Source of the DNA: Caulobacter rhizosphaerae | Lineage (GTDB): Bacteria; Pseudomonadota; Alphaproteobacteria; Caulobacterales; Caulobacteraceae | NCBI RefSeq assembly: GCF_010977555.1 | Contig: NZ_CP048815.1 | Location: forward strand, 558,001-622,000 | Direction of reading: 5' to 3' | DNA: 64,000 bases | Shown here: piece after piece, positions 1-9,216 of the stretch | Layout: each line of letters opens with the position of its first letter | Position numbering within the stretch: position 1 is the first letter of the stretch | Translations under genes and position numbers: made by a program | The notes under the pieces: generated by a model | Database searches by the model: none | Told to the model about the DNA's origin: nothing | Seen by the model: only the letters and a program-made list of their open reading frames with translations

Positions 1-871
1 CGTGCCGGCCGGGGTCTACAATCTCGTCAACGGCGACGGCCCGACCGTCGGCGCGGCGCTCTCCTCGCATCCGGAGGTCGACATGGTGTCGTTCACCGGC
101 TCGACCCGGGCCGGGATCGAGGTGGCCCGCAACGCCGCCCCGACCGTCAAGCGCGTGCACCAGGAACTGGGCGGCAAGAGCCCCAACATCATCCTCGACG
201 ACGCCGACTTCCAGAAGGCGGTCGGCGGCGGCGTGGCCTCGGTGATGATGAACTCGGGCCAGTCGTGCAACGCCCCGACCCGGATGCTGGTCCCGCAAAA
301 GCGCATGGACGAGGTGATCGCCATCGCCAAGGCCGCCGCCGAGGCCCACACGGTGGGCGACCCGAACGGTAATTCCAAGCTCGGCCCGGTGGTCTCCGAA
401 GTGCAGTGGACCAAGATCCAGGGCCTGATCCAGAAGGGCGTCGACGAGGGCGCGACCCTGGTGGCCGGTGGTCCGGGCAAGCCGGAGGGGCTGGAAACCG
501 GCTACTACGTCAAGCCGACGGTGTTCGCCAACGTCACCTCCGACATGACCATCGCCAAGGAGGAGATCTTCGGCCCGGTGCTGGCCATCCTCGGCTATGA
601 CGGCGTCGACCAGGCGGTCGAGATCGGCAACGACACCGAATACGGCCTGGCGGCCTATGTGTCGGGCAACGATCTGGCCGAAGTCCGCGCGGTGGCCTCC
701 AAGCTCCGGGCCGGCCAGGTGATCCTGAACGGCGCCGGTCCTGACCTGATGGCCCCGTTCGGCGGCTACAAGATGAGCGGCAACGGCCGCGAATGGGGCG
801 ACCACGCGTTCGGCGAGTTCCTCGAGACTAAGGCCGTGCTGGGCTATTCGGCCAAGCAGGCGGCGGAGTAG
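1..871 (+). CDS. Aldehyde dehydrogenase family protein, 3' part (5' end outside window)
   Basis: This is an NAD(P)-dependent aldehyde dehydrogenase cut by the window start; about 290 C-terminal residues remain, of roughly 480 usual for the family. In the fragment (reading frame starting at base 2) the general-base glutamate lies in the motif QELGGKSP (E55) and the catalytic cysteine in NSGQSCNAP (C89). The dimerisation-end motif [15 protein letters not shown] is also present, followed by an intact C-terminus and TAG stop. The first GTG at base 2 is an internal valine codon and not a start. The tail resembles bacterial betaine-aldehyde or general aldehyde dehydrogenases, but the substrate cannot be told from the fragment. 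It converges on the M28 peptidase gene, with two strong hairpins between them. Confidence 0.93.
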   Translation, partial: VPAGVYNLVNGDGPTVGAALSSHPEVDMVSFTGSTRAGIEVARNAAPTVKRVHQELGGKSPNIILDDADFQKAVGGGVASVMMNSGQSCNAPTRMLVPQKRMDEVIAIAKAAAEAHTVGDPNGNSKLGPVVSEVQWTKIQGLIQKGVDEGATLVAGGPGKPEGLETGYYVKPTVFANVTSDMTIAKEEIFGPVLAILGYDGVDQAVEIGNDTEYGLAAYVSGNDLAEVRAVASKLRAGQVILNGAGPDLMAPFGGYKMSGNGREWGDHAFGEFLETKAVLGYSAKQAAE

Positions 872-886
872 CGCGCCGCATCGATC

Positions 887-928
887 CCAGGCTTGGGGAC
901 ATGCACTTGTGCGTGTCCCCAAGCCTGG
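887..928. repeat. Palindromic repeat / hairpin, long copy
   Basis: A 42-nt inverted repeat starts 16 nt after the aldehyde dehydrogenase stop. Its outer arms are CCAGGCTT and AAGCCTGG, its inner arms GGGGAC and GTCCCC, and the loop is TT, with one G-T wobble pair in the stem. It could end transcription from one or both converging genes, although no T-tract follows. It belongs to a small family of GGGGAC...GTCCCC palindromes with other members at 946-971, 9931-9956 and 26522-26547. Confidence 0.8.
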
Positions 929-945
929 CGTGGCGCTTCGTGGAT

Positions 946-971
946 GGGGACACGCACAAGTGCGCGTCCCC
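946..971. repeat. GGGGAC...GTCCCC palindrome, second copy in tandem
   Basis: A 26-nt imperfect palindrome with 12-nt arms, one A-C mismatch and central AA. It lies 17 nt after the 887-928 hairpin and just downstream of the M28 peptidase stop at 977. Inner sequence GCACAAGTGC differs from the GCGCATGCGC core of the copies at 9931 and 26522, so two sub-families appear to share the same outer arms. Confidence 0.75.
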
Positions 972-976
972 GGCCG

Positions 977-3421
977 CTACTCCGGCGCCGCCTCCACATA
1001 GGCCGGCCAGCTCAGCGCCCCGCGATCCAGCACGATGGTCTTGTCCGAATAGCCGCTGCCCATCAGTCCCGCCGGTTTGGCGGGGATGGCCGAGACGCCG
1101 CGCGGCCAGCCGTCGCGGATCTCGATCACGGCCACGTCGACCTTGCCGGCCGGACGGGCGGTGAAGCTGAGGGTGACGCCGTTGGGATCGGGCGCGTGGT
1201 AGCTGAGGCTGGTCCACTCGCCGGCCTGGGTCGGCAGGGCGATCGGCCGGCCGTTCAGGCGCGGCTGGCTCAGGTCGATACTGGGCCGCAGGCGCAGGGT
1301 CAGGACCTCGGCGCCGGCCGTCGGCACGGCGCGAACCAGCAGGCGGTCGCCGGCCCGGTCGATCGACAGCACCGGCCGCTCGACCGGCAGGACGGCGGTC
1401 GGCGCCATCCACACCGGCTCGCGGTAGAGCGGCGGATAGGCCTGGCGCACCGGCTTGGCGTCGTTGTCCGACAGCACCACCCGCGACCACGGATCCAGGC
1501 GCGGCTGGGGCGAAACCCGCCAGGCCGTGCCGGTCGACAGGTCGGCCAGATGGCTGGCTTCGGCCAGTTGCGGCCGGGCTGGTCCGCCGTCGCCCAGGCC
1601 GGCATAGGCCAGCAACCCGATCCCCGCCGCCACGGCGACGCCGGCGAAGACCGGCGCCCAGCGATAGGCGGCGAAATCGAAGGCCAGGGGCAGCAGGGCC
1701 GGGGCGGCCAGGATGGCGAAAGCCGCCAGCACGGCCGGCTCCTGCAGGCCCACCCCGGCGAAGGTCCAGGCTCCCCAGGCGCCCAGCTGGGCGACGACGG
1801 CGATGGCGATCAGGGCGACGGCCAGGGTCAGGACCCAGGCGACACGACGGTCGCGGGTTCCGCCGACGGCCATGACCAGGGCGGCGGCCAAGCTGGCGGC
1901 CAGCAGCGGCCAGGCCAGCATCACCGAGCCGCCCGGCAGCAAGGCCTGCACCGTGACCGCCAGGCCCAGCACCACCAGCAGGGCTCCCAGCCAGGCGCCG
2001 AACACGCCCACACCCTTGCCCAGGCTCAGCCAGGCCAGGACGACCACCGCGACGCCGAGACCCAGACCGATCGGGTCGAAACCGCCGACCAGGCTGCACG
2101 CGCCGCCGGCCGCCAGGCCCACCAGGCTGATCCAGATGCGACCACCGCCCCGCGCCTGCAGGATCAGGGTGGTCAGGCACACCCCGATCAGCAGGATCCC
2201 AGCGCCGGGCAGCAGCAGGTTGAACTGGCCCAGCATCGCATAGTAGCGCTGCTGGTCGACGATCCCGATCAGCCGGCCGGCCAGGTGCAGGGCCAGGATC
2301 GCACCGGCGCTCAGCAGCAGGAAACCGGCGATCCCGCGCAGGATCTCGACGAAGTTCACCGCCTTGCCGCGCAGGGCGCGGAAGCCGGTGAACAGGATCA
2401 GCACCCCAGCCGCCGCCAGGATCGCCCAGCCGATATTCACCGGATAGGCCACCAGAACGCGGGCGAGGACGTCGGAATAGATCAGGTCCGGTGATTTCGA
2501 AGGCAGGGCCGCGCCCATCGCCAGGGCCCGGACGGCGGGCAGGGCCTGGTCGCCCAGGTTCTGCAGGCTGCCCTGGTTCAGATGCTCGGGCGTGGCCAGC
2601 GGCGTGTGATAGGCCAGCTGGTCGTCGATGAAGGCGAAGTTCAGGCCCGGCAGGCCCTTGCGCAGGGCGTGGGTGAAGTCGGTGTCGTTGGGCATCCGCG
2701 CATAGACGGCGGCGGCCAGCGAGTTGGCCGTCGGCTGGTGGGCCGCGCCGGCGTAGAGGCGGACCAGGTCGCCGCTGTCGGAACCGGTCTGGAACATGGC
2801 CGCGCGGCCGGCGTCGCCCCGGGCCTCCATGTTGACCACCACGCCCACATGCTCGCGCAGAGGGTCGCGGGCGAAGAAGGCCTCGGCGCCCAGCAGGCCC
2901 GGCTCCTCGCCGTCGGTGAACAGGAAGATCACGTCGCGGGCCGGGGTCGGGCCGGCTTTCAGGGCGCGGGCGATTTCCAGGGCGGCGGCCATGCCCGCGG
3001 AGTCGTCGGCGGCGCCGGGCGAATTGTGGACGGTGTCGTAGTGGCTCATCACCAGCACCGCCGGAGCATCGCGGTCGGCGCCGGGCAGGGTGGCGACGAT
3101 GTTCTGGACGGCGCCGACGGCCACCGAGCGAGGCGACCACTTGGCCGCCTCGCGCACGCCCTCGCCCGGCCGCACCAGCACCTCCAGCCCCAGACCATTG
3201 ACCCGCGAGAGCAGGTGGTCGCGCACCCGGACGATCTCATTCGAGCCAATCGGATGCGGCTTGCGGCCGATGGCGCGGACGTCGGCCATGGCGCGGCCGG
3301 CCGAGAACTGGTCGGCGGGGGCGTTGGCCGGCAGGGGGGGCGGCGTTCGCAAGGCCAGGTTGGCGATCGCCAGGCCCAGCAGCAGGCAGACCCAGACGCC
3401 GAGCAGCCGGATGGTCTTCAT
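977..3421 (-). CDS. M28-family membrane metallopeptidase
   Basis: This is an 814-residue zinc aminopeptidase of family M28 anchored in the inner membrane. A hydrophobic N-terminal segment (about 5-24) precedes the catalytic domain (about 40-310). The co-catalytic zinc ligands are visible: H127 and D129 in SHYDT, the aspartate pair D139-D140 in GAADDSAG, E172-E173 in TDGEEPG, E199 in NMEARG, and a final histidine in LAYHTPL. Residues 330-600 hold about eight hydrophobic segments, followed by a soluble C-terminal domain. This catalytic-plus-polytopic layout is typical of bacterial Fxna/ERMP1-like M28 proteins. A GGGAGG ribosome-binding site precedes ATG 3421. Substrate is unknown; the catalytic domain is expected on the periplasmic side. 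Confidence 0.9.
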   Translation of the reverse strand: MKTIRLLGVWVCLLLGLAIANLALRTPPPLPANAPADQFSAGRAMADVRAIGRKPHPIGSNEIVRVRDHLLSRVNGLGLEVLVRPGEGVREAAKWSPRSVAVGAVQNIVATLPGADRDAPAVLVMSHYDTVHNSPGAADDSAGMAAALEIARALKAGPTPARDVIFLFTDGEEPGLLGAEAFFARDPLREHVGVVVNMEARGDAGRAAMFQTGSDSGDLVRLYAGAAHQPTANSLAAAVYARMPNDTDFTHALRKGLPGLNFAFIDDQLAYHTPLATPEHLNQGSLQNLGDQALPAVRALAMGAALPSKSPDLIYSDVLARVLVAYPVNIGWAILAAAGVLILFTGFRALRGKAVNFVEILRGIAGFLLLSAGAILALHLAGRLIGIVDQQRYYAMLGQFNLLLPGAGILLIGVCLTTLILQARGGGRIWISLVGLAAGGACSLVGGFDPIGLGLGVAVVVLAWLSLGKGVGVFGAWLGALLVVLGLAVTVQALLPGGSVMLAWPLLAASLAAALVMAVGGTRDRRVAWVLTLAVALIAIAVVAQLGAWGAWTFAGVGLQEPAVLAAFAILAAPALLPLAFDFAAYRWAPVFAGVAVAAGIGLLAYAGLGDGGPARPQLAEASHLADLSTGTAWRVSPQPRLDPWSRVVLSDNDAKPVRQAYPPLYREPVWMAPTAVLPVERPVLSIDRAGDRLLVRAVPTAGAEVLTLRLRPSIDLSQPRLNGRPIALPTQAGEWTSLSYHAPDPNGVTLSFTARPAGKVDVAVIEIRDGWPRGVSAIPAKPAGLMGSGYSDKTIVLDRGALSWPAYVEAAPE

Positions 3422-3601
3422 GCGATGCGCCTCCCGCAGCGAATCCCCGACCGCAGGGTGAGGCGCTTCGGGGCTCGAGGAAAGCTTGGTTAAGGGCGAA
3501 AGGAGCCCAACGAAAAGGGCGACCCGGTCACCCGGATCGCCCTTCCGTCTTCCACCCTCGTCTCCGCTCCCGACTTTCGCCTGGAGAGCGGGTCCGTGGA
3601 T

Positions 3602-6127
3602 CTAGTACTTGGCCCGCAGGGTCAGGCCGTAGGTGCGCGGCGCGCCCAGGAACGCATCATAGGTGATGGTGTCGTTGGCCGGCGCGTAGGTCGCGTTGGT
3701 GGCGCTCAGGCCCGACGAGCCCTGCAGGAAGCCGTTGAAGGCGACCTGTTCGTACTCTTCGTTGAACAGGTTCTGGCCCCACAGCTCGATCGTCCACTTG
3801 TCGTCCTGCGAGCCCAGGCCGATGCGGGCGTTGGCCACGGTGTAGGCCTTCTGGACCTTCGGCGGGAACAGGTCCGAACCGGTGTTGTAGGCGGACGAGT
3901 ACTTGGCGCCGATGTTGAAGCGGGCCTTCAGGCTGTCGCCGACCGGACGTTCGTAGGTCAGCGAGGCCGAGCCGGACCATTTGGGGGCCAGCGACATCTG
4001 GCTGCCCGGCAGCAGGGCCAGGGCGTTGGTCGGGTCGTTGGGGACCTTGTCGTCGCCATAGGTCGTCTTGGCGTAGCTCAGGCCGCTCTGGACCGACAGG
4101 CCGTGCACCGGGGTGAACCACAGGAAGTCGACGTCGACGCCCTTGGAGGTCACTTCCGGCACCGAGCGCACCGCGAACGAAGTGCCCAGGAAGGTGTTCA
4201 GTTGGAAGTCCGTGAACTTCTGGTAGAAGCCGGTGACGTTGAACAGCACCGTGCGGTTGAACAGGGTGTTCTTCAGGCCGACTTCATAGCTGTCGACGAA
4301 TTCGGCCGGGAACGAGGTGTCCAGGATCGGCACGACGCCAGGCGCGCCCGAAGGCAGGCCGTTGGACGACTGGGTGCGGTCCAGGTTGAAGCCGCCGCCC
4401 TTGTAGCCGCGGGCGTAGGAGGCGTAGCTGAACACCTCCGGCGAGAAGCGGTACGACGCCTTGATCGTGCCGCTCCATTCCTTGTCCGAGCGCTTCTGGT
4501 TGGTGCCGCGGCCGTTGAACAGCGGATTGGCCCAGGGCAGGCAGAGGTTGCCGATCACCGTGCCGGCGTTGGCCGGGCCGACGATGCCGGCGATGCGGGC
4601 CTGGCCGGCCGGCGACAGGGCGGTGGCGCACGCCACGCCGCCATCGCTGGTGGTCTGGTAGGTGTCCAGGTCCTTCTTGTCGATCGAGTAGCGCAGGCCG
4701 GCGGTGATGTCGAAGGCGTCGGTCACGTGCCAGGTGTTGTTGGTGAAGCCGGCGACGGTGGTGGCGCGCTGCTTGTAGGTGTCGTGCAGGCCCTGGCCGC
4801 CGACGAAGCTGGTGTTGGGCGCACGGTTCAGCAGCAGGGCGACGAAGTTGGCGACGCCGGCCGGATTGGCCCCCGAGCGCGACAGCAGGCGGCCCAGATA
4901 CTGCTCGTAGTCGTTGCCGTACTTGAAGTTGGCTTCGTTATCGAGCTTCTCGTCGGCCAGGAAGGCGCCGACCAGCCAGTCGAACTTGTCGGTCTGGCCG
5001 GCCAGGCGGATTTCCTGGCTGAAGGTGGTGAACTCCGAATAGTTGGTGCCGTCCTTGTTGCGATAGGCGAGGTCCGCGGTGGTGAAGTCGGAGTCCTGGC
5101 CGTTGTCGGTGCGCCAGTTGCGGATGGCCGAGATGGAGGTGATCTCGCCGAAGTCGGTGTCGATCACGGCCTGCAGCGACACGCCCTTGTCCTCGATCGA
5201 CGACGGCGCGCCGCGGTTCGAATAGGCGACGCGGGCGTAGGGATCGGCGGTGGTGGCCAGGGCCGGGCCGCCGTTCAGCAGACCCAGGATGCCGGCGGTC
5301 GGGCCGGTGCGGATCTGCACGGCGCCGCAGCAGTTTTCGTCGCGCTTGGTGTAGTCGCCGATCAGCCGGAAGGTGGCCTTGTCGTCCGGCACGAACAGCA
5401 GTTGGCCGCGGACGGTGTAGAAGCCCTGGTCGGCGTCCTCGTCGCGATCGCTGGGACCCTTGCCGGTGACCACGTCGTTATAGCCGTCGCGCTCGCGGGC
5501 GGCCACGTACAGCCGGGCGGCCAGGGTCTCGCTACCGAACAGCGGCCCGGTCACCGAGCCGGCCAGGCCGTGGGCGTTGAAGTTGCCGATCGTCGCCTCG
5601 GCCTCGGCGCCGAAGCCGAATTCCGGCTCCTTGGTGACGATGTTGATGACGCCGGCCGAGGTGCTCTTGCCGAACAGCGTGCCTTGCGGGCCCTTCAGGA
5701 CCTCGATGCGTTCCATCTGGCCCAGGTCGCCGAAGCCGACGCCGTTGCGCGGACGATAGACGCCGTCGATCACGACGCCGACCGAGCTTTCCAGGCCGGG
5801 GTTGTCGCCGACCGTGCCGACGCCGCGGATGCGGGCGGTGGTCGAGGCTTCCGACGAGGTCGAGGTGACGGTCAGGCCGGGAGTCAGGATCGTCAGGTCC
5901 TTGATGTCCTTGACGCCGGTGTCCTGCAGCAGCTTGGCGCTGACGGCGGTGACCACCACCGGCACGTCCTGCAGGTTCTGCTCGCGCTTCTGGGCGGTGA
6001 CGACGATGCTGTCGACGGTGGGGATTTCGGTGTCCTGGGCGGCGGTTTGGGCCTGAGCCGCCAGCGGGGTCAGACCGGCGAGCACGACGGCGGACGCCGT
6101 GCCGCAAAGCACCTGAGTAAAGCGCAT
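3602..6127 (-). CDS. TonB-dependent outer-membrane receptor
   Basis: An 841-residue outer-membrane transporter with a signal peptide (cleavage near AQA-Q, residues 24-27), a TonB-box region typical of Caulobacter-type receptors (IVVTAQKREQ, 41-50), a plug domain (about 50-160, containing RIRGVGT and VLKGPQGTLFGKSTSAG), and a long barrel ending in the aromatic residue Y841 (LTLRAKY). It imports a scarce ligand using energy from TonB-ExbBD. No transport or degradation genes adjoin that would identify the ligand, so none is assigned. The start is supported by the GAGGTAGGAA ribosome-binding site. It is transcribed alone, divergently from selO. Confidence 0.95.
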   Translation of the reverse strand: MRFTQVLCGTASAVVLAGLTPLAAQAQTAAQDTEIPTVDSIVVTAQKREQNLQDVPVVVTAVSAKLLQDTGVKDIKDLTILTPGLTVTSTSSEASTTARIRGVGTVGDNPGLESSVGVVIDGVYRPRNGVGFGDLGQMERIEVLKGPQGTLFGKSTSAGVINIVTKEPEFGFGAEAEATIGNFNAHGLAGSVTGPLFGSETLAARLYVAARERDGYNDVVTGKGPSDRDEDADQGFYTVRGQLLFVPDDKATFRLIGDYTKRDENCCGAVQIRTGPTAGILGLLNGGPALATTADPYARVAYSNRGAPSSIEDKGVSLQAVIDTDFGEITSISAIRNWRTDNGQDSDFTTADLAYRNKDGTNYSEFTTFSQEIRLAGQTDKFDWLVGAFLADEKLDNEANFKYGNDYEQYLGRLLSRSGANPAGVANFVALLLNRAPNTSFVGGQGLHDTYKQRATTVAGFTNNTWHVTDAFDITAGLRYSIDKKDLDTYQTTSDGGVACATALSPAGQARIAGIVGPANAGTVIGNLCLPWANPLFNGRGTNQKRSDKEWSGTIKASYRFSPEVFSYASYARGYKGGGFNLDRTQSSNGLPSGAPGVVPILDTSFPAEFVDSYEVGLKNTLFNRTVLFNVTGFYQKFTDFQLNTFLGTSFAVRSVPEVTSKGVDVDFLWFTPVHGLSVQSGLSYAKTTYGDDKVPNDPTNALALLPGSQMSLAPKWSGSASLTYERPVGDSLKARFNIGAKYSSAYNTGSDLFPPKVQKAYTVANARIGLGSQDDKWTIELWGQNLFNEEYEQVAFNGFLQGSSGLSATNATYAPANDTITYDAFLGAPRTYGLTLRAKY

Positions 6128-6195
6128 TTCCTACCTCGGTTCGTTTTATGGCGTGAGCGCTTGCACCGCCCCCGCCTTTTGATTTGGTCTTGACC

Positions 6196-6209
6196 CGAAC
6201 GATTGTTCG
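6196..6209. promoter_or_regulatory. Small inverted repeat upstream of the TonB receptor and selO
   Basis: CGAAC-GATT-GTTCG is a perfect 5+4+5 dyad about 70 nt upstream of the receptor start, inside the 266-nt divergent gap 6128-6393. It could be an operator for a repressor of the receptor. The dyad is short and may be chance; nothing else stands out in the gap. Confidence 0.2.
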
Positions 6210-6393
6210 AATTGACACGCAAGGGTTACGGTTCCGCCGGTGTCTCGGCAAGGAGAAACCTTATGGATTAACGGTTCGAGAACGGCTGTTGCGCGGAAGC
6301 GACAGCGTTACGCGAGCATCCCCAACCTTCCGTCAGCCTTCAAATGAGGTCGGAGCGCTTGCGTCGGGCGGCCGGGCGGCTCATGTCCCCGCC

Positions 6394-7818
6394 ATGCCCC
6401 TCTCCGCCACCTATCGTCCTGATCCGGTCTTCATGCGCTTGGGGGCGGAGTTCGCCGATCCGGTGGCCCCCGCGCCCTTCCCGCAGACCCGCCTGCGGTT
6501 CCGCAACGACCGCGCGGCGGCCAGCGTGGGATTGGAGGACCTGGCCGAGGCCGAATGGCTGGCTCACTTCGCCCGTTTCGCACCGCTGCCGGACAACCAG
6601 CCCGGGCCCCTGGCCATGCGCTATCACGGCCATCAGTTCCGCAGCTACAACCCCGACCTGGGCGACGGGCGCGGTTTCCTGTTCGCCCAGCTTCGGGAGG
6701 CCGGAAGCGGCCGGCTGCTGGACCTGGCCACCAAGGGCTCGGGTCAGACGCCCTGGTCGCGGGCCGGCGACGGGCGGCTGACCCTGAAGGGCGGAGTGCG
6801 CGAGATTCTGGCGGCCGCCATGCTGGAGGCCCTGGGCGTTCCGACCTCCCGCGCCTTCTCCCTGGTCGAGACGGGCGAAGCCCTGGTGCGCGGCGACGAG
6901 CCCAGCCCGACCCGCTCGGCGGTGCTGACCCGCCTGTCCCACAGCCACATCCGGTTCGGGACCTTTCAGCGCCAGGCCTTCCTGGAGCGGCGAGACAATA
7001 TCACCGTGCTGGTCGACCATGCGGTCGAGACCTATTTCCCGCAGGTCGCCGACCAGCCGGACCGGCCCAAGGTGCTGCTGGAGCAGGCGGTCGCCGCCAG
7101 CGCCCACCTGCTGGCCCGCTGGATGGCGGCCGGTTTCGTGCACGGGGTGCTCAACACCGACAACATGGTCGTGACGGGCGAGAGCTTCGACTACGGCCCC
7201 TGGCGGTTCCTGCCGCGCAACGACCCCGACTTCACCGCCGCCTATTTCGACCACTCGGGCCTCTACAGCTTCGGCCGCCAGCCCGAGGCGGTGTTCTGGA
7301 ACCTGCAGCAGCTGGCAGGCTGCCTGGCCCTGGTCACCGACGACGCGGGACTGATCGCGGCGCTCAACAGCTTCTCCGGTCTCTATCGCGACGCCCTGCG
7401 CGCCGCGATGCTGGACCGCCTGGGCCTGACGAGCCGCTCGGCCGACGACGATATCGACCTGGTCCAGGCCGCGTTCACGGCCCTGGCCGCCGGCGGCGAA
7501 TCGCTGCGCTGGGAGCCGTTCTTCTTCGATTGGTTCGGAGGCGAGGCGTCGCAAGCCCGCGCCCTGGCCGGTCCGCGCGCGGACCTCTACGGCCAGGAAG
7601 CCTTTCTCGACTTCCGCCGCCGGCTGTCGGCGTTCGAGCCTAAGCGTCCCGAACGTCTGGAAAGTCCTGTTTTCAACGGCTTGGAGCCCGAGGAGCTGCT
7701 GATCGACGAGGTGGAGGCCCTGTGGGCGCCGATCGCGCAAGCCGACGACTGGGCGCCGCTCGAAGGAAAACTGGCCCGAATTGAGGCCGCGCGTGTCGCC
7801 TATGCGTTGGGAGACTGA
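6394..7818 (+). CDS. selO: Protein adenylyltransferase SelO (YdiU/UPF0061 family)
   Basis: A 474-residue SelO pseudokinase, which transfers AMP from ATP to Ser/Thr/Tyr of target proteins and is linked to oxidative-stress responses. Family signatures include MRYHGHQF (75-82), the nucleotide-binding stretch LATKGSGQTPWSRAGDGR (111-128), and the metal/active-site segment HGVLNTDNM (250-258), which places the family's active-site aspartate at D256; FDYGPW follows at 265-270. Length is normal for short bacterial SelO. The C-terminal Cys seen in selenoprotein forms is absent. I chose ATG 6394 because homology starts there; the frame is open much further upstream, but that part has no family sequence. 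The start lacks a clear Shine-Dalgarno. Confidence 0.93.
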   Translation: MPLSATYRPDPVFMRLGAEFADPVAPAPFPQTRLRFRNDRAAASVGLEDLAEAEWLAHFARFAPLPDNQPGPLAMRYHGHQFRSYNPDLGDGRGFLFAQLREAGSGRLLDLATKGSGQTPWSRAGDGRLTLKGGVREILAAAMLEALGVPTSRAFSLVETGEALVRGDEPSPTRSAVLTRLSHSHIRFGTFQRQAFLERRDNITVLVDHAVETYFPQVADQPDRPKVLLEQAVAASAHLLARWMAAGFVHGVLNTDNMVVTGESFDYGPWRFLPRNDPDFTAAYFDHSGLYSFGRQPEAVFWNLQQLAGCLALVTDDAGLIAALNSFSGLYRDALRAAMLDRLGLTSRSADDDIDLVQAAFTALAAGGESLRWEPFFFDWFGGEASQARALAGPRADLYGQEAFLDFRRRLSAFEPKRPERLESPVFNGLEPEELLIDEVEALWAPIAQADDWAPLEGKLARIEAARVAYALGD

Positions 7819-7955
7819 CATACGGGTGAGACATATCTGCCGCATGCTGAGCTTTTCCGACGTAGATCCGAGGTTCGTAGGAACAAACGTCAAGCTTCGG
7901 CCTTATCTGGGCTGAAACTCGCCTCACGAACGAACTGGCCTGTGGAGAATTTCGC

Positions 7956-8081
7956 ATGCGTTTCTTCCAACCCGTGATGCTGGTCTGCGCGGTCGCCATG
8001 TCGTTCATCGGCGCCTTGGGCCTGCCGGGCTGCGCCCGCGCCATTGGCGAGTGCCTGAGCGACAAGCACGAGATGGCTTGA
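7956..8081 (+). CDS. Possible small secreted or lipoprotein-like peptide (41 aa)
   Basis: A 41-residue open frame begins at ATG 7956 with a TGTGGAG ribosome-binding site 8-13 nt upstream. The product has a short basic start (MRFF), a hydrophobic stretch at about 7-24 and a lipobox-like LPGC at 23-26, then a short polar tail rich in charged residues. I do not recognise it. The good ribosome-binding site and export-like N-terminus favour a real gene. Its TGA stop overlaps the left end of the 8080-8182 inverted repeat by two bases, so its C-terminus may have been defined by that repeat. Confidence 0.4.
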   Translation: MRFFQPVMLVCAVAMSFIGALGLPGCARAIGECLSDKHEMA

Positions 8082-8182
8082 TCCTCCCCCTCTGGGGGAG
8101 GTGGCCCGTAGGGCCGGAGGGGGAGCCGCCGCGCTGGCCCCCTCAGTCGCTTACGCGACAGTTCCCCCAGAGGGGGAGCATC
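8080..8182. repeat. 103-nt terminal-inverted-repeat element (CCCCCTCTGGGGG ends)
   Basis: The left end (8080-8100) and right end (8162-8182) are near-perfect inverted copies of 21 nt built around CCCCCTCTGGGGG, each itself able to fold. Between them lie GGCCCGTAGGGCC and other small dyads. The stop codon of the small gene on the left (8079-8081) and that of the LysR gene on the right (8181-8183, minus strand) both fall on the element ends. It looks like a MITE or REP-type element inserted between two converging genes and may serve as a bidirectional terminator. Confidence 0.7.
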
Positions 8183-9089
8183 AAACCAACCAGGGCGCGC
8201 TGGCCATCCGTCGGGCCAGGAACGCGATCAGCACCTCCACCCTCGCCGGACGGATCGGGCTGGGCGGGGTGACCAGGTGCAGGGCGATCGGCGGCGGGGC
8301 CCAATCCGCTAGGACCTCCTCCAGCAAGCCGCTCTTCACGTCCTCCCAGCACAGGAAGTCAGGCTGCATGGCCAGGCCCAGGCCGGCCAGCAGGGAAGGG
8401 CGCAGGATGTCGGCGTTGTTGACCCGCAGGGGCGAGGGCACGCTGACCGCATATTGTCCGTGCTCGGCGTGCTCGAACCGCCAGACGTCCCGCGAACGGC
8501 CGCCGGTGTAGAACAGGCCTTGGTGGACCGTCAGGTCCTTGGGGTGGCCGGGCCGGCCATGCTTGTCGAAATAGGCCGGCGCGCCGACCAGCATCACCCG
8601 CACCGGACACAGCCGCCGGGCCAGCAGGCTGGAGTCCTCCAGGGCCGAGATCCGCAAGGCCAGGTCGAATCCCTCCTCGACGATGTCGACCAGCTGGTCC
8701 GACAGCGACAGCTCGACCGAGACCTCCGGATAGAGGGCGAAGAATTCCGGCAGGGCCGGTCCCAGATGGGCAATGCCGAACGACATCGGCGCGGCCACTC
8801 GCACCAGGCCGCGCGGGGTGGCCGACTGGGCCGAGGCCTCGGCTTCCAGCGCCTCGCCCTCGGCCAGGATCCGGGCGGCGCGGTCCAGCGAGGCGCGGCC
8901 GGCCTCGGTCAGGGACAGTCGCCGGGAGGTGCGATGAAACAGTGTCGCCCCAAGCCGCGTCTCCAGCCGCGAGACGGCCTTGGAGACCGTGGCCTTGGAC
9001 AGGTTCAGCTGTTCGGCGGTCCCGACGAACGAGCCGGTCTCAGCCACCTTGGCGAACACCGCCCAGGCCTCGAAGTCGGGGAGTTTCAT
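8181..9089 (-). CDS. LysR-family transcriptional regulator
   Basis: A 302-residue LysR regulator with an N-terminal winged helix-turn-helix (about 1-62, including [29 protein letters not shown] in part) and a C-terminal effector-binding domain (about 90-295). It is divergent from the pirin gene with a 127-nt gap. This LysR/pirin/WrbA arrangement recurs in alphaproteobacteria, where the regulator controls the adjoining redox-protein genes in response to electrophiles or quinones; that role is inferred here. Its stop codon lies at the end of the 8080-8182 repeat. Confidence 0.93.
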   Translation of the reverse strand: MKLPDFEAWAVFAKVAETGSFVGTAEQLNLSKATVSKAVSRLETRLGATLFHRTSRRLSLTEAGRASLDRAARILAEGEALEAEASAQSATPRGLVRVAAPMSFGIAHLGPALPEFFALYPEVSVELSLSDQLVDIVEEGFDLALRISALEDSSLLARRLCPVRVMLVGAPAYFDKHGRPGHPKDLTVHQGLFYTGGRSRDVWRFEHAEHGQYAVSVPSPLRVNNADILRPSLLAGLGLAMQPDFLCWEDVKSGLLEEVLADWAPPPIALHLVTPPSPIRPARVEVLIAFLARRMASAPWLV

Positions 9090-9216
9090 GGGTGCGATTT
9101 CCGAAACGGTTTGTTTCGATCATTTCCATTTCGGATCGAAGCGCAAGGGGCCATCTTCTCCTCAACAGAGACGGCCGCCCCGGCCTTCTCCTTCAAGATG
9201 CTCTCAGGAGACCGAG

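Noticed and set aside
828..3140. Long open frame on the minus strand, different frame from the M28 peptidase
   Set aside because: It is a shadow of the high-GC peptidase gene: arginine/proline/glycine-rich low-complexity translation with no family motif.
3602..6127. Assigning a siderophore or sugar substrate to the TonB receptor
   Set aside because: No transport, regulator or degradation gene adjoins, and receptor sequence alone does not settle the ligand.
3596..6193. Long plus-strand open frame opposite the TonB receptor
   Set aside because: It is antisense to a clear receptor gene; the translation is rich in V, G, R, A and D with no domain. Such frames are expected in very GC-rich DNA.
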